Counted from the stretch's first letter, positions 1 through 10,260 are shown. The stretch is DNA of 64,000 nt from Porticoccus sp905181945 (GCF_047729555.1 NZ_CP159825.1:1178001-1242000), one strand, 5' to 3'. Notes: generated by a model from the sequence alone, not told the origin. Numbers and translations are program-made.

Positions 1-619
1 CCCGGCGCTGCTGCATGATAGATTTTTCCAATTTAAATTCTGGAATACCGAAAGTCAGTAGGCCACCAATTTCAGGATAACGATCAAAAACCACTGGTTT
101 AACTCCACTACGCACCAGAATATCAGCACATCCGAGTCCTGCTGGTCCGGCACCAATAATGGCAACCCTTTTGTCAGTCCAGGAAACTTTTGACATATCT
201 GGACGCCAGCCCATAGCAAACGCAGTATCAGTAATATATTTTTCAGCATTACCGATTGTTACTGCACCAAACTCATCATTAAGCGTGCAAGCCCCCTCGC
301 ATAAGCGATCTTGTGGGCAAACACGCCCGCATACTTCCGGTAGTGTATTGGTAGCATGGCACAACTCTACAGCCTCAACGATATTTCCATCAGATAGGAG
401 TTTTAGCCAATTTGGTATGTAGTTATGTACAGGGCACTTCCATTCGCAGTAAGGGTTACCGCAATCTAAGCAGCGATGCGCTTGATTGCATGCATCCTTT
501 GTTTCAGTAGGTTGATATATTTCAACAAATTCTTTGGTGCGGCTATGCATATCCTTGGTTTCAGGATCATGTCTTCCTACCCGAATAAACTGGAAATCAT
601 TGTTTAATCTATCGCTCAT
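1..619 (-). CDS. gltD: Glutamate synthase small subunit (partial, 3' end off window)
   Basis: This is the N-terminal 206 codons of the NADPH-dependent glutamate synthase beta subunit. It feeds electrons from NADPH through FAD and Fe-S clusters to GltB for glutamate synthesis from glutamine and 2-oxoglutarate. The ATG at 617-619 opens a frame that stays open to base 1. Visible are the cysteine-rich Fe-S region (CLDCGNPYCEWKCP near residue 50, then CGRVCPQDRLCEGAC near residue 95) and the FAD-binding dinucleotide motif IIGAGPAGLG near residue 150. It lies 54 bp downstream of gltB on the same strand, the usual gltBD operon order. The C-terminal NADPH-binding half is outside the window. Confidence 0.95.
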   Translation of the reverse strand, partial: MSDRLNNDFQFIRVGRHDPETKDMHSRTKEFVEIYQPTETKDACNQAHRCLDCGNPYCEWKCPVHNYIPNWLKLLSDGNIVEAVELCHATNTLPEVCGRVCPQDRLCEGACTLNDEFGAVTIGNAEKYITDTAFAMGWRPDMSKVSWTDKRVAIIGAGPAGLGCADILVRSGVKPVVFDRYPEIGGLLTFGIPEFKLEKSIMQQRR

Positions 620-673
620 AATTATAAACTCTTTAATATCAACAGCAGTTTTGGGCTTCTGTATTGTTTCACA

Positions 674-3600
674 TTATTGGGATTCAGCACGTGTATGCGC
701 CAACAGCTTTTCTAGGCTAGCCGCCTTTGGCTTCACTAGCCAAAATTTTCTAATAAATCCCTCAAAATTATCCAGAATCTCCTGACCCCAAGCGCTAGCT
801 GTCTCTGCAACAAATTCAGCAATCATGGCTTCCAAATGAACGCGATACCCTTCTGTTGATTCAGTTGTAATGCGTTGAATTTCAACTAACTCCATATTAT
901 AGCTGTCTACAAAACTTTTATTTTCATCCAGAACATAGGCGAAACCGCCCGTCATGCCAGCCCCAAAATTAGAACCTACGGAGCCTAGCACAACAATTAC
1001 CCCCCCTGTCATGTATTCACAGCAATGATGTCCAGCACCCTCAATTACAGCCTGAGCACCTGAATTGCGGACCGCAAAGCGCTCTCCTGCAAGACCAGCG
1101 GCAAACAACTTGCCTGATGTTGCGCCATATAGACAGGTGTTACCCATAACAGGAGTGACATTAGAAGAAAAATTGCTATCTTTTGGCGGCGCTATGACAA
1201 TTTTACCGCCAGCCATTCCTTTGCCAACATAGTCATTAGCATCACCACAAAGATGTATATTTAAACCGCCCGCATTCCAAACACCAAGCGACTGCCCAGC
1301 CACACCATGTAGCATTAATTTTATCGGAACATCAGCCATACCTTGATTACCGTAACGTTTAGCTATTTCGCCAGAAAGACGGGCACCAATAGAGCGGTCA
1401 CAATTGCTTATGTTATAGCTAAACTCACCACCTTTTTTTGACTCAACAGCAGGCAATATATCAGCCACCATTTCTTCAGCTAAGCGCCCTTTGTCAAAGG
1501 GTGCATTTTTAATCACCTGGCATGTTTGTGGTTTGCTATCCAGCAATGCATCAGTATAAAGTATTGGGGACAAATCTAATTTCTTTTGTTTTTCTGTGTT
1601 ACCCTCAAAAATTTCCAGCAAGTCAACCCTGCCAACCAGCTCTTCCATGGTTCTTACCCCGAGACGGGCCATCCACTCTCGAGTTTCTTCCGCCATAAAG
1701 AGAAAGAAGTTCTTTGCTGTTTCCACAGTACCTTTATAGTAGTTCTCCCTGAGTTCTTTATCCTGTGTGGCAACCCCAGTCGCACAGTTATTCAAATGAC
1801 AAATTCTCAGATACTTACATCCAAGAGCAACCATTGGGCCGGTACCAAAACCAAAGCTTTCTGCGCCTAAAATAGCCGCTTTTACAACATCAAGGCCAGT
1901 TTTTAGCCCCCCATCTGTTTGAACACGGACCTTATGGCGCAAATCGTTCGCTTTAAGCATTTGATGAGTTTCAGCTAAACCCAGCTCCCAAGGAGAGCCC
2001 GCGTAACGAATCGATGTTAGTGGACTTGCTGCTGTGCCGCCATCATAGCCAGATATTGTAATCAAATCTGCGTAGGCTTTTGCTACTCCCGCAGCAATAG
2101 TTCCAACACCTGGGCGGGAAACCAACTTCACTGAAACTAACGCTTCTGGATTGACCTGCTTCAGGTCAAAAATAAGTTGAGCTAAATCTTCAATTGAATA
2201 AATATCGTGATGAGGAGGAGGAGAAATCAAAGTTACGCCGGGAACTGAATATCGGAGTCTGGCAATTAACTCATTCACCTTGCCTCCTGGTAACTGTCCG
2301 CCTTCACCAGGCTTTGCACCCTGAGCTACTTTAATCTGAATCACCTCAGCACTTGACAGATAGTGTGGCGTTACCCCAAAACGACCAGAAGCCACTTGCT
2401 TAATTTTCGATGCCTTAATTGTGCCATAACGAGCAGGATCTTCACCCCCTTCTCCTGAGTTAGATCGACCCCCTAGGATGTTCATAGCCTGAGCCAAACC
2501 TTCATGAGCCTCTGGCGATAGCGCTCCTAAGGACATACCTGCCGAATCAAATCGTTTCAATATTTTTTCAATCGGCTCCACGTCAGACAAAAGGATCGGC
2601 TTAATGTCAGCTTTAATCTTCAGGAGATCTCTGAGGGTTGATGCAGAGCGTTTATTCACTAAGTCAGCATAATCATGCCATGCGGTATAGTCACCCTCTT
2701 GTACTGCACGATGAAGAGTTGTTACGACGTCTGGATTAAATGCATGGTACTCTTGGCCGTGGACATACTTTAGTAGCCCACCTGGATTGATCGATTTTCG
2801 TTCACTCCAGGCCTGATCGGCGAGTCTTTGTTGGTCCTGCTGCAGATCGTTAAAATCTGCACCCTTAATACGACTCGGTGTTCCTAAAAAGCACATGTTA
2901 ACTATCTCAGGAGAGAGTCCAATAATCTCGTACAACTGAGCACCTCGATACGAAGCAACCGTAGAAATACCCATTTTAGATAGGATTTTTAACAACCCTT
3001 TATTCATGCCTTGGCGGTAGTTTTTAAATGCTGCATCTATATCACACAGTATTTCTCCTGCTGTCACCATATCAGAAAGGATGTGGTAGCTTAAAAAAGG
3101 GTAAACCGCAGAAGCACCACAACCTATTAATGTTGCAATTTGATGAGAATCACGAGCAGACGCGGTGGATGCAATAATATTAGCATCACAACGAAGACCT
3201 AATTTAATTAAATGATGATGAACTGCACCTACGGCCATCAACATCTGAATAGGCAAATTATTTGGAAGAATGTCAGAATCAGACAGAATGCAGCACCTAA
3301 TGCCATCTCTGACGGCATCAGAAACTTTCTCACATAGACTTTGGACGGCCTGCTCTAAATTGGATGTCTTTGGGTCATAATTAACACTAAATTTTTTAAC
3401 CCGGTAGTCGTCCTGTGTGTTATTTTTTAACGCGTAATATTTGCGTGGCGATAAAACTGGGCTCGACAAATTAATGCGCTTTGCATGTTCGGGGGACTCA
3501 AGGAAAATGTTACCTTCGCGACCGAGTTGTGTCTTTAGGGACATAACAAGTGTTTCACGTAACGGATCAATGGGAGGGTTGGTCACCTGCGCAAATTGTT

Positions 3601-5128
3601 GCCTAAAATAATCATAGAAGCTGCGATCTTTAACTGAAAGTACAGCCATTGGCGTATCATCCCCCATGGAACCGACTGCTTCTTGGCCTCCTTCTGCTAG
3701 TGGTCGCAAAATTTGCTCTCGTTCTTCCATGGAAACTAAGAACATCTTCATAAAACTACGAATTTTTTCCCTGCTTAAGGCGCCCTCAACTTCTATGCTT
3801 TCATCATCCATAGAAGACATAATTTTGATAGTGCTGCTATTTAACCACGTCTGATACGGATTGGCGGAGGCCATTTCTTTGTCAATCTGACCAGCGTTCA
3901 TGATAGAGCCTGTATGCGTATCAATCGAAAGTATATCTCCTGGGCCTAAGCGTCCTTTAGCAACAACGCTACTAGAGCTATATTTATAAACACCAACTTC
4001 TGATGCAACAGCAATAATATCGTCATCCGTTAACACCCAACGAGATGGCCTTAAACCATTTCTATCCAGCGTACAAACGGCATAACGCCCATCAGTAATA
4101 ACTAGCCCAGCAGGGCCATCCCATGGCTCCATATGCATAGCTATATATTCAAAGTAAGCTCTTTCGTTCAACCCATAGTCTTGGTTGTTATCCCAGGCTG
4201 GTGGTACCAACATTCGCACGGCTTTATGGAGATCTATGCCCCCTGCAACCATTACTTCAAGCATATTGTCCAGACTAGAAGAATCTGATCCTGTTCGGTT
4301 GACAAGAGGCTTTACATCCTGCAAATCGGGCAAGAGGGGGGTAACAAGCTTAGGAGTTCTGGCTACAGACCAGTTTCTATTCCCATGGAGCGTGTTGATT
4401 TCTCCATTATGAGCCAGCATTCTAAATGGTTGAGCCAGTGGCCACTGAGGGCTAGTATTGGTAGAAAAACGTTGGTGAAAAATACAGATGGCAGTTTTTA
4501 GGAGCGGATTTGCCAAATCTGGGTAAAATATCGGCAAATCAACTGGCATCATTAGCCCTTTGTAGCTAATAACATTTTCTGCAAGGCTGGCAATATAAAA
4601 AGAGTTGTCTGATGCTAGAGCAATCTCAATTTTTCGCTTAGAAATAAACAATCGAGCATTGAATTTTTGTTTGTCTAGACCGCCTGCAGCAATAAATATT
4701 TGCTCAATTTCTGGCAGGGTTTCTAATGCGATGCGGCCCAAACAATCTTTACTTGTAGGAACTTTGCGCCAGCCGATCACTTCTAACCCCTGATCCAACA
4801 AGGCCTCCGACATAGCATTTTTAGCATGGTTGCGCTGATCGCTGTCTTGGCTGAGCATTACTGAACCAACCGCATACAATTCAGGTAATTCGACGTCAAA
4901 CAGCTTTTTAGCCGCATCTCGCATAAAAGCATCCGGCTTTTGAAGCAATAACCCGCAGCCATCACCAGTTTTGCCATCAGAAGCAATACCGCCACGATGG
5001 GTCATGCAAGCTAACGCTTCAATAGCGGTTTCTAGGACACGGTGGCTCACCTTACCTTTCGTGTGGGCAATCAGTCCAAATCCACAATTATCTTTGAATT
5101 CATCTAAGCTATAGAGGCCTGTCGGCAT
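674..5128 (-). CDS. gltB: Glutamate synthase large subunit
   Basis: The alpha subunit of NADPH-GOGAT makes two glutamates from glutamine and 2-oxoglutarate in the cytoplasm. At about 1484 residues it has the normal length. The N-terminal class-II glutaminase domain carries the catalytic Cys in DNCGFGLIAH (residue 15), which becomes the N-terminus after propeptide removal. The FMN/synthase domain includes GEGGEDPARYG and SGYDGGTAASPL. The 3Fe-4S cysteines are in CKYLRICHLNNCATG near residue 1100, followed by the C-terminal GXGXG beta-helix. I chose the ATG at 5128 (MPTGLY...) because pseudomonad GltB starts there. An in-frame ATG at 5176 would add 16 residues of propeptide, and neither has a strong ribosome binding site. 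The downstream neighbour is gltD. damX, which often separates aroB and gltB in pseudomonads, is absent. Confidence 0.96.
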   Translation of the reverse strand: MPTGLYSLDEFKDNCGFGLIAHTKGKVSHRVLETAIEALACMTHRGGIASDGKTGDGCGLLLQKPDAFMRDAAKKLFDVELPELYAVGSVMLSQDSDQRNHAKNAMSEALLDQGLEVIGWRKVPTSKDCLGRIALETLPEIEQIFIAAGGLDKQKFNARLFISKRKIEIALASDNSFYIASLAENVISYKGLMMPVDLPIFYPDLANPLLKTAICIFHQRFSTNTSPQWPLAQPFRMLAHNGEINTLHGNRNWSVARTPKLVTPLLPDLQDVKPLVNRTGSDSSSLDNMLEVMVAGGIDLHKAVRMLVPPAWDNNQDYGLNERAYFEYIAMHMEPWDGPAGLVITDGRYAVCTLDRNGLRPSRWVLTDDDIIAVASEVGVYKYSSSSVVAKGRLGPGDILSIDTHTGSIMNAGQIDKEMASANPYQTWLNSSTIKIMSSMDDESIEVEGALSREKIRSFMKMFLVSMEEREQILRPLAEGGQEAVGSMGDDTPMAVLSVKDRSFYDYFRQQFAQVTNPPIDPLRETLVMSLKTQLGREGNIFLESPEHAKRINLSSPVLSPRKYYALKNNTQDDYRVKKFSVNYDPKTSNLEQAVQSLCEKVSDAVRDGIRCCILSDSDILPNNLPIQMLMAVGAVHHHLIKLGLRCDANIIASTASARDSHQIATLIGCGASAVYPFLSYHILSDMVTAGEILCDIDAAFKNYRQGMNKGLLKILSKMGISTVASYRGAQLYEIIGLSPEIVNMCFLGTPSRIKGADFNDLQQDQQRLADQAWSERKSINPGGLLKYVHGQEYHAFNPDVVTTLHRAVQEGDYTAWHDYADLVNKRSASTLRDLLKIKADIKPILLSDVEPIEKILKRFDSAGMSLGALSPEAHEGLAQAMNILGGRSNSGEGGEDPARYGTIKASKIKQVASGRFGVTPHYLSSAEVIQIKVAQGAKPGEGGQLPGGKVNELIARLRYSVPGVTLISPPPHHDIYSIEDLAQLIFDLKQVNPEALVSVKLVSRPGVGTIAAGVAKAYADLITISGYDGGTAASPLTSIRYAGSPWELGLAETHQMLKANDLRHKVRVQTDGGLKTGLDVVKAAILGAESFGFGTGPMVALGCKYLRICHLNNCATGVATQDKELRENYYKGTVETAKNFFLFMAEETREWMARLGVRTMEELVGRVDLLEIFEGNTEKQKKLDLSPILYTDALLDSKPQTCQVIKNAPFDKGRLAEEMVADILPAVESKKGGEFSYNISNCDRSIGARLSGEIAKRYGNQGMADVPIKLMLHGVAGQSLGVWNAGGLNIHLCGDANDYVGKGMAGGKIVIAPPKDSNFSSNVTPVMGNTCLYGATSGKLFAAGLAGERFAVRNSGAQAVIEGAGHHCCEYMTGGVIVVLGSVGSNFGAGMTGGFAYVLDENKSFVDSYNMELVEIQRITTESTEGYRVHLEAMIAEFVAETASAWGQEILDNFEGFIRKFWLVKPKAASLEKLLAHTRAESQ

Positions 5129-5304
5129 AATAAACGGTGCTCTAGGTAAAATATGTTGAAAGACCAGCCGACTCATAGAAAAAAACTAATACTGCTGGAA
5201 CAAGAAAATAACTATTTTACACGTCCGCGACCTATGTAACAATTACCGCGATGTGAATAAGGCCTATAACTTTAGGTGATATAATTTATAGGTTGTCTTG
5301 TCTT

Positions 5305-6378
5305 CTAAATAACCTTCATTAGAAGATCTGGTTTAATTTCAGAAGTTACTGTTGCAACTCCAATAGATCGAAGAAGTACAAAACGAAGACTGCCATCTAG
5401 AGCTTTTTTATCGACTGACATGAGCTCCAAAAAAATTTTGGAGCTCATGTCTTTTGGTGCTACTGCAGGCAAATCACAGAAAGCCAGAATTTTTCTTATC
5501 CGGCAAACATCAGCTTGATTTATCCAGCCCAGTAAACTCGACAGCTCTGCGGCCATAATTATTCCAATCGCTACTGCCTCGCCATGCAACCAGCCCTTAT
5601 AGGACTGAAAGGTCTCAATAGCATGGCCAAATGTATGTCCTAAATTTAAAATCGCACGAACACCATTTTCGTGCTCGTCTTTTTCAACAATCTTGGCTTT
5701 ATTGGCGCATGATTTCTCTATTGCAAAACATAGGGCATCGGGATCGCGCGCTAAAAGCTTAGATATATTTTTTTCTATCCAGTGAAAAAATTCTACATCT
5801 GCAATCAGCCCATATTTAATTACCTCCGCCAAGCCCGCTCGAAATTCCCTATCTGGTAAAGTACCTAATAAGGAGGTATCAATTATGACGCACTGAGGCT
5901 GATAGAACGCTCCTATCATGTTTTTGCCTAGCCTGTGATTAACTGCAGTTTTTCCGCCTACAGATGAGTCTACTTGGGCAAGCAATGTTGTTGGAATTTG
6001 GCAAAAATTTATACCTCTCTGATAACAAGCGGCAGCAAATCCTGTCATATCGCCAATAACACCGCCGCCAAGAGCGATTAGAGTGGCTGCTCGGTTATAT
6101 TTTTTAGCGAGCAATGTATCAAAAATTGTATTAAGCACTTCTATATTTTTGTGTATTTCTCCATCCGGCAAGATCAATGTTTCTATGCTATATGCGGACA
6201 ATCCATCCACAAGGGAGCTCAAATAGAGTGGAGCAATAGTCTCGTTAGTGACCACCAACACTTGCTTTCCATGAATATGTGATGCGAGCAACTCCGACGA
6301 CTGCAGTAATCCGTCACCAATAAAAATAGGGTAACTCCTATCGCCAAGTTCCACACAAAGCTTGCTAAATTTTTCCAC
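5305..6378 (-). CDS. aroB: 3-dehydroquinate synthase
   Basis: AroB converts DAHP to 3-dehydroquinate, the second step of the shikimate pathway, using NAD and a divalent metal. The 357-residue length is typical. The NAD-binding loop GGGVIGDMTGFAA is near residue 105. The metal-ligand motifs GHTFGHAIE (about 246) and HGEAVAIG (about 264) are intact. The start is GTG at 6378, with no in-frame ATG upstream. It follows aroK by 47 bp on the same strand, forming the common aroK-aroB pair, and is followed by gltB after a 176-bp gap. Confidence 0.96.
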   Translation of the reverse strand: MEKFSKLCVELGDRSYPIFIGDGLLQSSELLASHIHGKQVLVVTNETIAPLYLSSLVDGLSAYSIETLILPDGEIHKNIEVLNTIFDTLLAKKYNRAATLIALGGGVIGDMTGFAAACYQRGINFCQIPTTLLAQVDSSVGGKTAVNHRLGKNMIGAFYQPQCVIIDTSLLGTLPDREFRAGLAEVIKYGLIADVEFFHWIEKNISKLLARDPDALCFAIEKSCANKAKIVEKDEHENGVRAILNLGHTFGHAIETFQSYKGWLHGEAVAIGIIMAAELSSLLGWINQADVCRIRKILAFCDLPAVAPKDMSSKIFLELMSVDKKALDGSLRFVLLRSIGVATVTSEIKPDLLMKVI

Positions 6379-6425
6379 AATAAATCATTCTTTATATAAT
6401 TATGTTGAGTTGGAAATGTACCACA

Positions 6426-6971
6426 TCAGCCTAAAAATTGACGAACTTCATTGGCAATTTCATTCGCAACTAACCAAGGTTTGCGCTTGCTGGTAACAAA
6501 AACTAGGTCGGCTATTTCTTGGTATAGTAGCTCTCGATCCAATACTAACTGCTTTAATACTTCGCGCGGATTACTAACATTTAATAAAGGCCTGCTGCGA
6601 TCATGCGAAGTTCTCTCTAATAATTGCCCAACAGGGGCGCTAAGATACACAACATAGCCACTATTTTTTAAGACATTACGATTCTTCTCAAAGATAACAG
6701 CTCCGCCTCCTGTAGCAAGAACCATACCAGTCCCGGAGGCCAGCTCAGCAAGCATACGAGATTCACGCTTTCGAAACCCATCTTCGCCTTCCATGTCGAA
6801 AATCCATGATATGTTCGCACCACATCTCTCTTCAATTTCACAGTCAAGATCGATAAATTTAAGATCCAAAATTTCTGCCAAAATACGGCCAATGGTGCTC
6901 TTCCCAGAACCCATGGGGCCGACAAGAAAAATATTGCTATGTGTATTTATCAACTTAATGGCGCTTCTCAA
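6426..6971 (-). CDS. aroK: Shikimate kinase
   Basis: AroK phosphorylates shikimate at the 3-hydroxyl using ATP. The protein shows the P-loop GPMGSGKST (residues 18-26), the substrate-binding acidic stretch DLDCEIE, the Arg in GFRKRES, the Walker-B-like TGGGAV and the lid Arg in SRPLL. The frame has no ATG start. The longest version begins at TTG 6971. TTG 6953 (LINTHSNIFLVG) aligns better with E. coli AroK and has GAGAAG upstream, so the true start may be 6953. It is divergent from mrcA. In Pseudomonas the pilMNOPQ operon lies between these two genes, but here only about 110 bp separates them. Confidence 0.93.
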   Translation of the reverse strand: MRSAIKLINTHSNIFLVGPMGSGKSTIGRILAEILDLKFIDLDCEIEERCGANISWIFDMEGEDGFRKRESRMLAELASGTGMVLATGGGAVIFEKNRNVLKNSGYVVYLSAPVGQLLERTSHDRSRPLLNVSNPREVLKQLVLDRELLYQEIADLVFVTSKRKPWLVANEIANEVRQFLG

Positions 6972-7081
6972 ATAATTTTAAATTGAAGGATCAATGAGCT
7001 ATTTTTATTAAATAATACAGCAAAATGGCTATGTCGTAATTTTTTGGCTTTATACTACCCTTGTATTATAAAGCTGGTCTT

Positions 7082-9526
7082 ATGATGAATAAAACCCATT
7101 ACAAAATTATTAGCAAGGGATGTTGGTGTTTGTTTGCAATGTTTGGTTGCATGCTTATCATAGTTAGTAGTTTATACCTGTATCTAAGTCCAAAATTGCC
7201 TTCCGTTGAAAACCTTCGTCAAATAAATCTCCAGACGCCCTTAAGGATTTACTCAGAGGATTTGCAGTTAATCGGTGAATTCGGCGAAAAACACCGTAAT
7301 CCAATAGACTTTCAAGATATACCACTTTTTTACATACAGGCATTAATATCTGCAGAAGATGACCAGTTTTATAGTCATTCTGGAGTCGATATTGGAGCTT
7401 TATTGCGCGCAGCAGTAGAGCTCGTCTCTTCTGGCGGCATCAGGACTGGTGGCAGCACCATCACTATGCAAGTTGCCCGAAATTACCTTCTAACCAGAGA
7501 GCGAACATTTACCCGAAAGTTTAATGAAATCTTGCTGGCGTTCAGGATTGAAGGGGAGTTATCTAAGGATGAGATATTAACTCTTTATGCTAATAAAATT
7601 TACCAAGGAAACAGGGCTTATGGTGTAAGTGCGGCATCCCATGTTTACTATGGGCAGCCTATTCAGAAGCTGACTCTCTCTCAGCTAGCTATGCTTGCCG
7701 GGCTCCCAAAAGCTCCTTCGGCCTATAATCCTATAGTTAACCCTAAGCGAGCCCTAATAAGGCGCAACTGGATTCTACATCGTATGCATGACTTGGGTTA
7801 TATTGATTTAAAAACCCTCATCTTGGCAAAAAGGGAGCCTACTAACGCAATCTATCATGGGTACAAAGTCTCGATAGATTCTCCTTATGTATCTGAAATG
7901 GTGCGAAAAAAAGTGTTTGCTATGGTCGGAAAATCTGCCTACACAGACGGGTTGCGTGTTTACACAACCATTAATAGTCATTTGCAGCAAAGTGCACAAA
8001 AATCTATTCGGAAAGGGCTGATTGCCTATGACAAGAGGCATGGGTATAGAGGCCCTGAATTCAACACTCCTAATCCAGAGCTATGGAATAACATCCTGCA
8101 GTCAACGCTCACTTACGGCGGTTTAGTCCCAGCTATAGTAAAAGAAGTTCATGACCAGCATCTCAGTGTGTTGCTTGCAGACAAGCATGAAATCTTCATT
8201 TCCTGGGAGCGTGGGCTAAAAAACCTGCGTAAATACAATACCCCTGACAGCCGGTCACGTTCAATTAAGACAGCAAGCGAACTATTTTCAACTGGCGATT
8301 TAGTAAGGGTTAGCCAACATAATGGTCGCTGGGAGCTTGCTCAGCTGCCAAAAGTTCAGGCAGCAATAGTAGCTCTAAATCCTAAAAATGGAGGAATCAA
8401 GGCACTGGTCGGTGGATTTGATTTTCGACAAAATAACTTCAATAGAGCCACCCAAGCAACGCGGCAATCGGGTTCAAGCTTTAAACCTTTTATCTATGCG
8501 ATTGCCTTAGAGAATGGTTTCACTGCTGCCAGCATTGTAAATGACGCGCCATTAGTTTTTGAAGACAAGCGCCTTAAAAACTCCTGGCGGCCAGAAAATG
8601 ACGGCGGAACATTTTATGGGCCAACTCGTTTACGGAAGGCTTTGTATCTTTCAAGAAATTTAGTATCCATTCGGATCCTGCAAAGTATTGGCATAAAAAC
8701 TGCGATCTCAGGTTTAGGCCGATTTGGTTTTGATAGCTCCAAATTGCCCAGAAATCTCTCGCTGGCTCTTGGTAGTCACGCTACAACGCCACTAAAAATT
8801 GCAACAGGTTATGCCATGTTAGCCAACGAAGGATATCAGGTTGAGCCCCATCTAATAAATCGCATTGAGGATGCTAGTGGCAATTTACTTTATCAAGCAA
8901 ACCCTTTGACTGCATGTAATGACTGTAATGAAATTTCTCAGGGGTCATCGCAAAAGCAAGCATATGTTCATGAAAAAATCAGTCCTTACGCTTTGCTAGA
9001 TTTAACCCTAGAGCCTAAATTAACTTCAGCACCAAGAGTGATTGACCCTCAGACAGTATATATTATTGACTCTATACTCAGAGATGTTATTAAAATAGGC
9101 ACAGGACGGCGCGCAAAAGTGCTTAATCGTTCTGATATTGCAGGAAAAACTGGTACAACCAATGGCCCAAAAGATGCGTGGTTTTCTGGCTACAATCCAG
9201 ATATTGTTGCTACCGCATGGCTGGGATTTGATGATAACTTATTGCTTGGAAGGAATGAATATGGCGGGTCAGCCGCTTTGCCTATTTGGATAGATTTTAT
9301 GCGGGATGCATTAGCCGAGAAGGTTGACAATAGAAGGCGGCAACCAAAAGGGTTAATCACTGTCAGAATTGACCCATACACAGGACTTAGGGTTGGGCCA
9401 GAACAAAAAAATGCGCTATTTGAAGTTTTTAAAAAGAAAAATATTCCGTCACTGGCTGAGAAAAGCACAGAGACCAATACTGTAATAAAGTATAAAAGCT
9501 CCATGAATCCAGAAGATCTATTTTAG
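7082..9526 (+). CDS. mrcA: Penicillin-binding protein 1A (bifunctional transglycosylase/transpeptidase)
   Basis: This class A PBP polymerises and cross-links peptidoglycan at the inner membrane. It has an N-terminal membrane anchor (about residues 12-36). The GT51 domain has EDDQFYSHSG near residue 92 and GGSTITMQVARN near 123. A middle OB-like region follows. The transpeptidase domain has SSFK (catalytic Ser about 465), SRN and KTGTTN (about 687). At about 814 residues it has normal PBP1A size. I chose ATG 7082. An upstream TTG at 7061 and the next ATG at 7085 are alternatives. It is divergent from aroK and followed by the nucleotidase gene. Confidence 0.95.
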   Translation: MMNKTHYKIISKGCWCLFAMFGCMLIIVSSLYLYLSPKLPSVENLRQINLQTPLRIYSEDLQLIGEFGEKHRNPIDFQDIPLFYIQALISAEDDQFYSHSGVDIGALLRAAVELVSSGGIRTGGSTITMQVARNYLLTRERTFTRKFNEILLAFRIEGELSKDEILTLYANKIYQGNRAYGVSAASHVYYGQPIQKLTLSQLAMLAGLPKAPSAYNPIVNPKRALIRRNWILHRMHDLGYIDLKTLILAKREPTNAIYHGYKVSIDSPYVSEMVRKKVFAMVGKSAYTDGLRVYTTINSHLQQSAQKSIRKGLIAYDKRHGYRGPEFNTPNPELWNNILQSTLTYGGLVPAIVKEVHDQHLSVLLADKHEIFISWERGLKNLRKYNTPDSRSRSIKTASELFSTGDLVRVSQHNGRWELAQLPKVQAAIVALNPKNGGIKALVGGFDFRQNNFNRATQATRQSGSSFKPFIYAIALENGFTAASIVNDAPLVFEDKRLKNSWRPENDGGTFYGPTRLRKALYLSRNLVSIRILQSIGIKTAISGLGRFGFDSSKLPRNLSLALGSHATTPLKIATGYAMLANEGYQVEPHLINRIEDASGNLLYQANPLTACNDCNEISQGSSQKQAYVHEKISPYALLDLTLEPKLTSAPRVIDPQTVYIIDSILRDVIKIGTGRRAKVLNRSDIAGKTGTTNGPKDAWFSGYNPDIVATAWLGFDDNLLLGRNEYGGSAALPIWIDFMRDALAEKVDNRRRQPKGLITVRIDPYTGLRVGPEQKNALFEVFKKKNIPSLAEKSTETNTVIKYKSSMNPEDLF

Positions 9527-9600
9527 CAACTCCGTTGAGTTTTCTGTTCTCCAGAAAAATAGACTATTGTTCACTCACAATATAATGTTAGCTAAAGAAT

Positions 9601-10260
9601 ATGCGAATTAACTGGAATAATATTGATACAGTCTTGCTTGATATGGATGGAACCCTGCTAGACCTGCATTTTGATAATTTTTTTTGGCTTAACTATCTAC
9701 CTAAACGTTATGCAGAGATCCATAATATTCCTTTTAAGACAGCTAACGATCAAATACATAACCTATCTATCAAGACTACGGGTACACTGAATTGGTACTC
9801 TACAACATACTGGTCGAAAGAGCTTTCTGTGGACATCTATCGGTTAAAAAAAGAAATAAGCGGCCTAATAAAAATGCGGCCTTTTGCGCAAGAATTTCTT
9901 GAGCAACTAGGCCTGCACAAGAAAAAACGTGTGCTTGTTACGAATGCCCATCCTCAAAGCCTGGAGTTGAAAATTTCTGTTACCCAAATCAATAGTCTCC
10001 TAGATAACATCTATACGTCTCATCAATTTCACCATCCGAAAGAAAGTCAAAAATTCTGGTATGCGCTTGCCTGTCAGGAAAAATTTGACCCTGAAAAAAC
10101 ATTATTCATTGATGACTCTGTAAATATTTTACAGGCAGCAAGCCATTATGGGATCAAGGAACTATTGGGAATAAAAAAACCTGACAGCAGCCAAAATTCT
10201 GTCGAGATAGAGGGTTTTGCATCTATCGCCAGCTTTAATGAGATCCTTCCACTTGCTTAA
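9601..10260 (+). CDS. yrfG: HAD-family hydrolase, GMP/IMP nucleotidase type
   Basis: This is a haloacid dehalogenase-superfamily phosphatase. Motif I is DMDGTLLD (residues 14-21), with Asp14 as predicted nucleophile. Motif II is VTNAH near 120, the Lys is in HHPKES near 142, and motif IV is LFIDDS near 172. The sequence and position immediately before hslR match E. coli YrfG, a purine 5'-nucleotidase active on GMP and IMP. The substrate assignment is by family and synteny only. Its 3' end overlaps hslR by 23 bp, suggesting translational coupling. Confidence 0.85.
   Translation: MRINWNNIDTVLLDMDGTLLDLHFDNFFWLNYLPKRYAEIHNIPFKTANDQIHNLSIKTTGTLNWYSTTYWSKELSVDIYRLKKEISGLIKMRPFAQEFLEQLGLHKKKRVLVTNAHPQSLELKISVTQINSLLDNIYTSHQFHHPKESQKFWYALACQEKFDPEKTLFIDDSVNILQAASHYGIKELLGIKKPDSSQNSVEIEGFASIASFNEILPLA

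Noticed and set aside
5263..5292. 7-bp inverted repeat CCTATAA/TTATAGG between aroB and gltB
   Set aside because: The stem is short and AT-rich with a 16-nt loop and no T-run, so chance is a sufficient explanation.
7061..7081. TTG at 7061 as the mrcA start
   Set aside because: ATG 7082 lies 21 bp downstream, directly before a normal PBP1A N-terminus. The upstream region looks like promoter sequence (TATACT at 7051).
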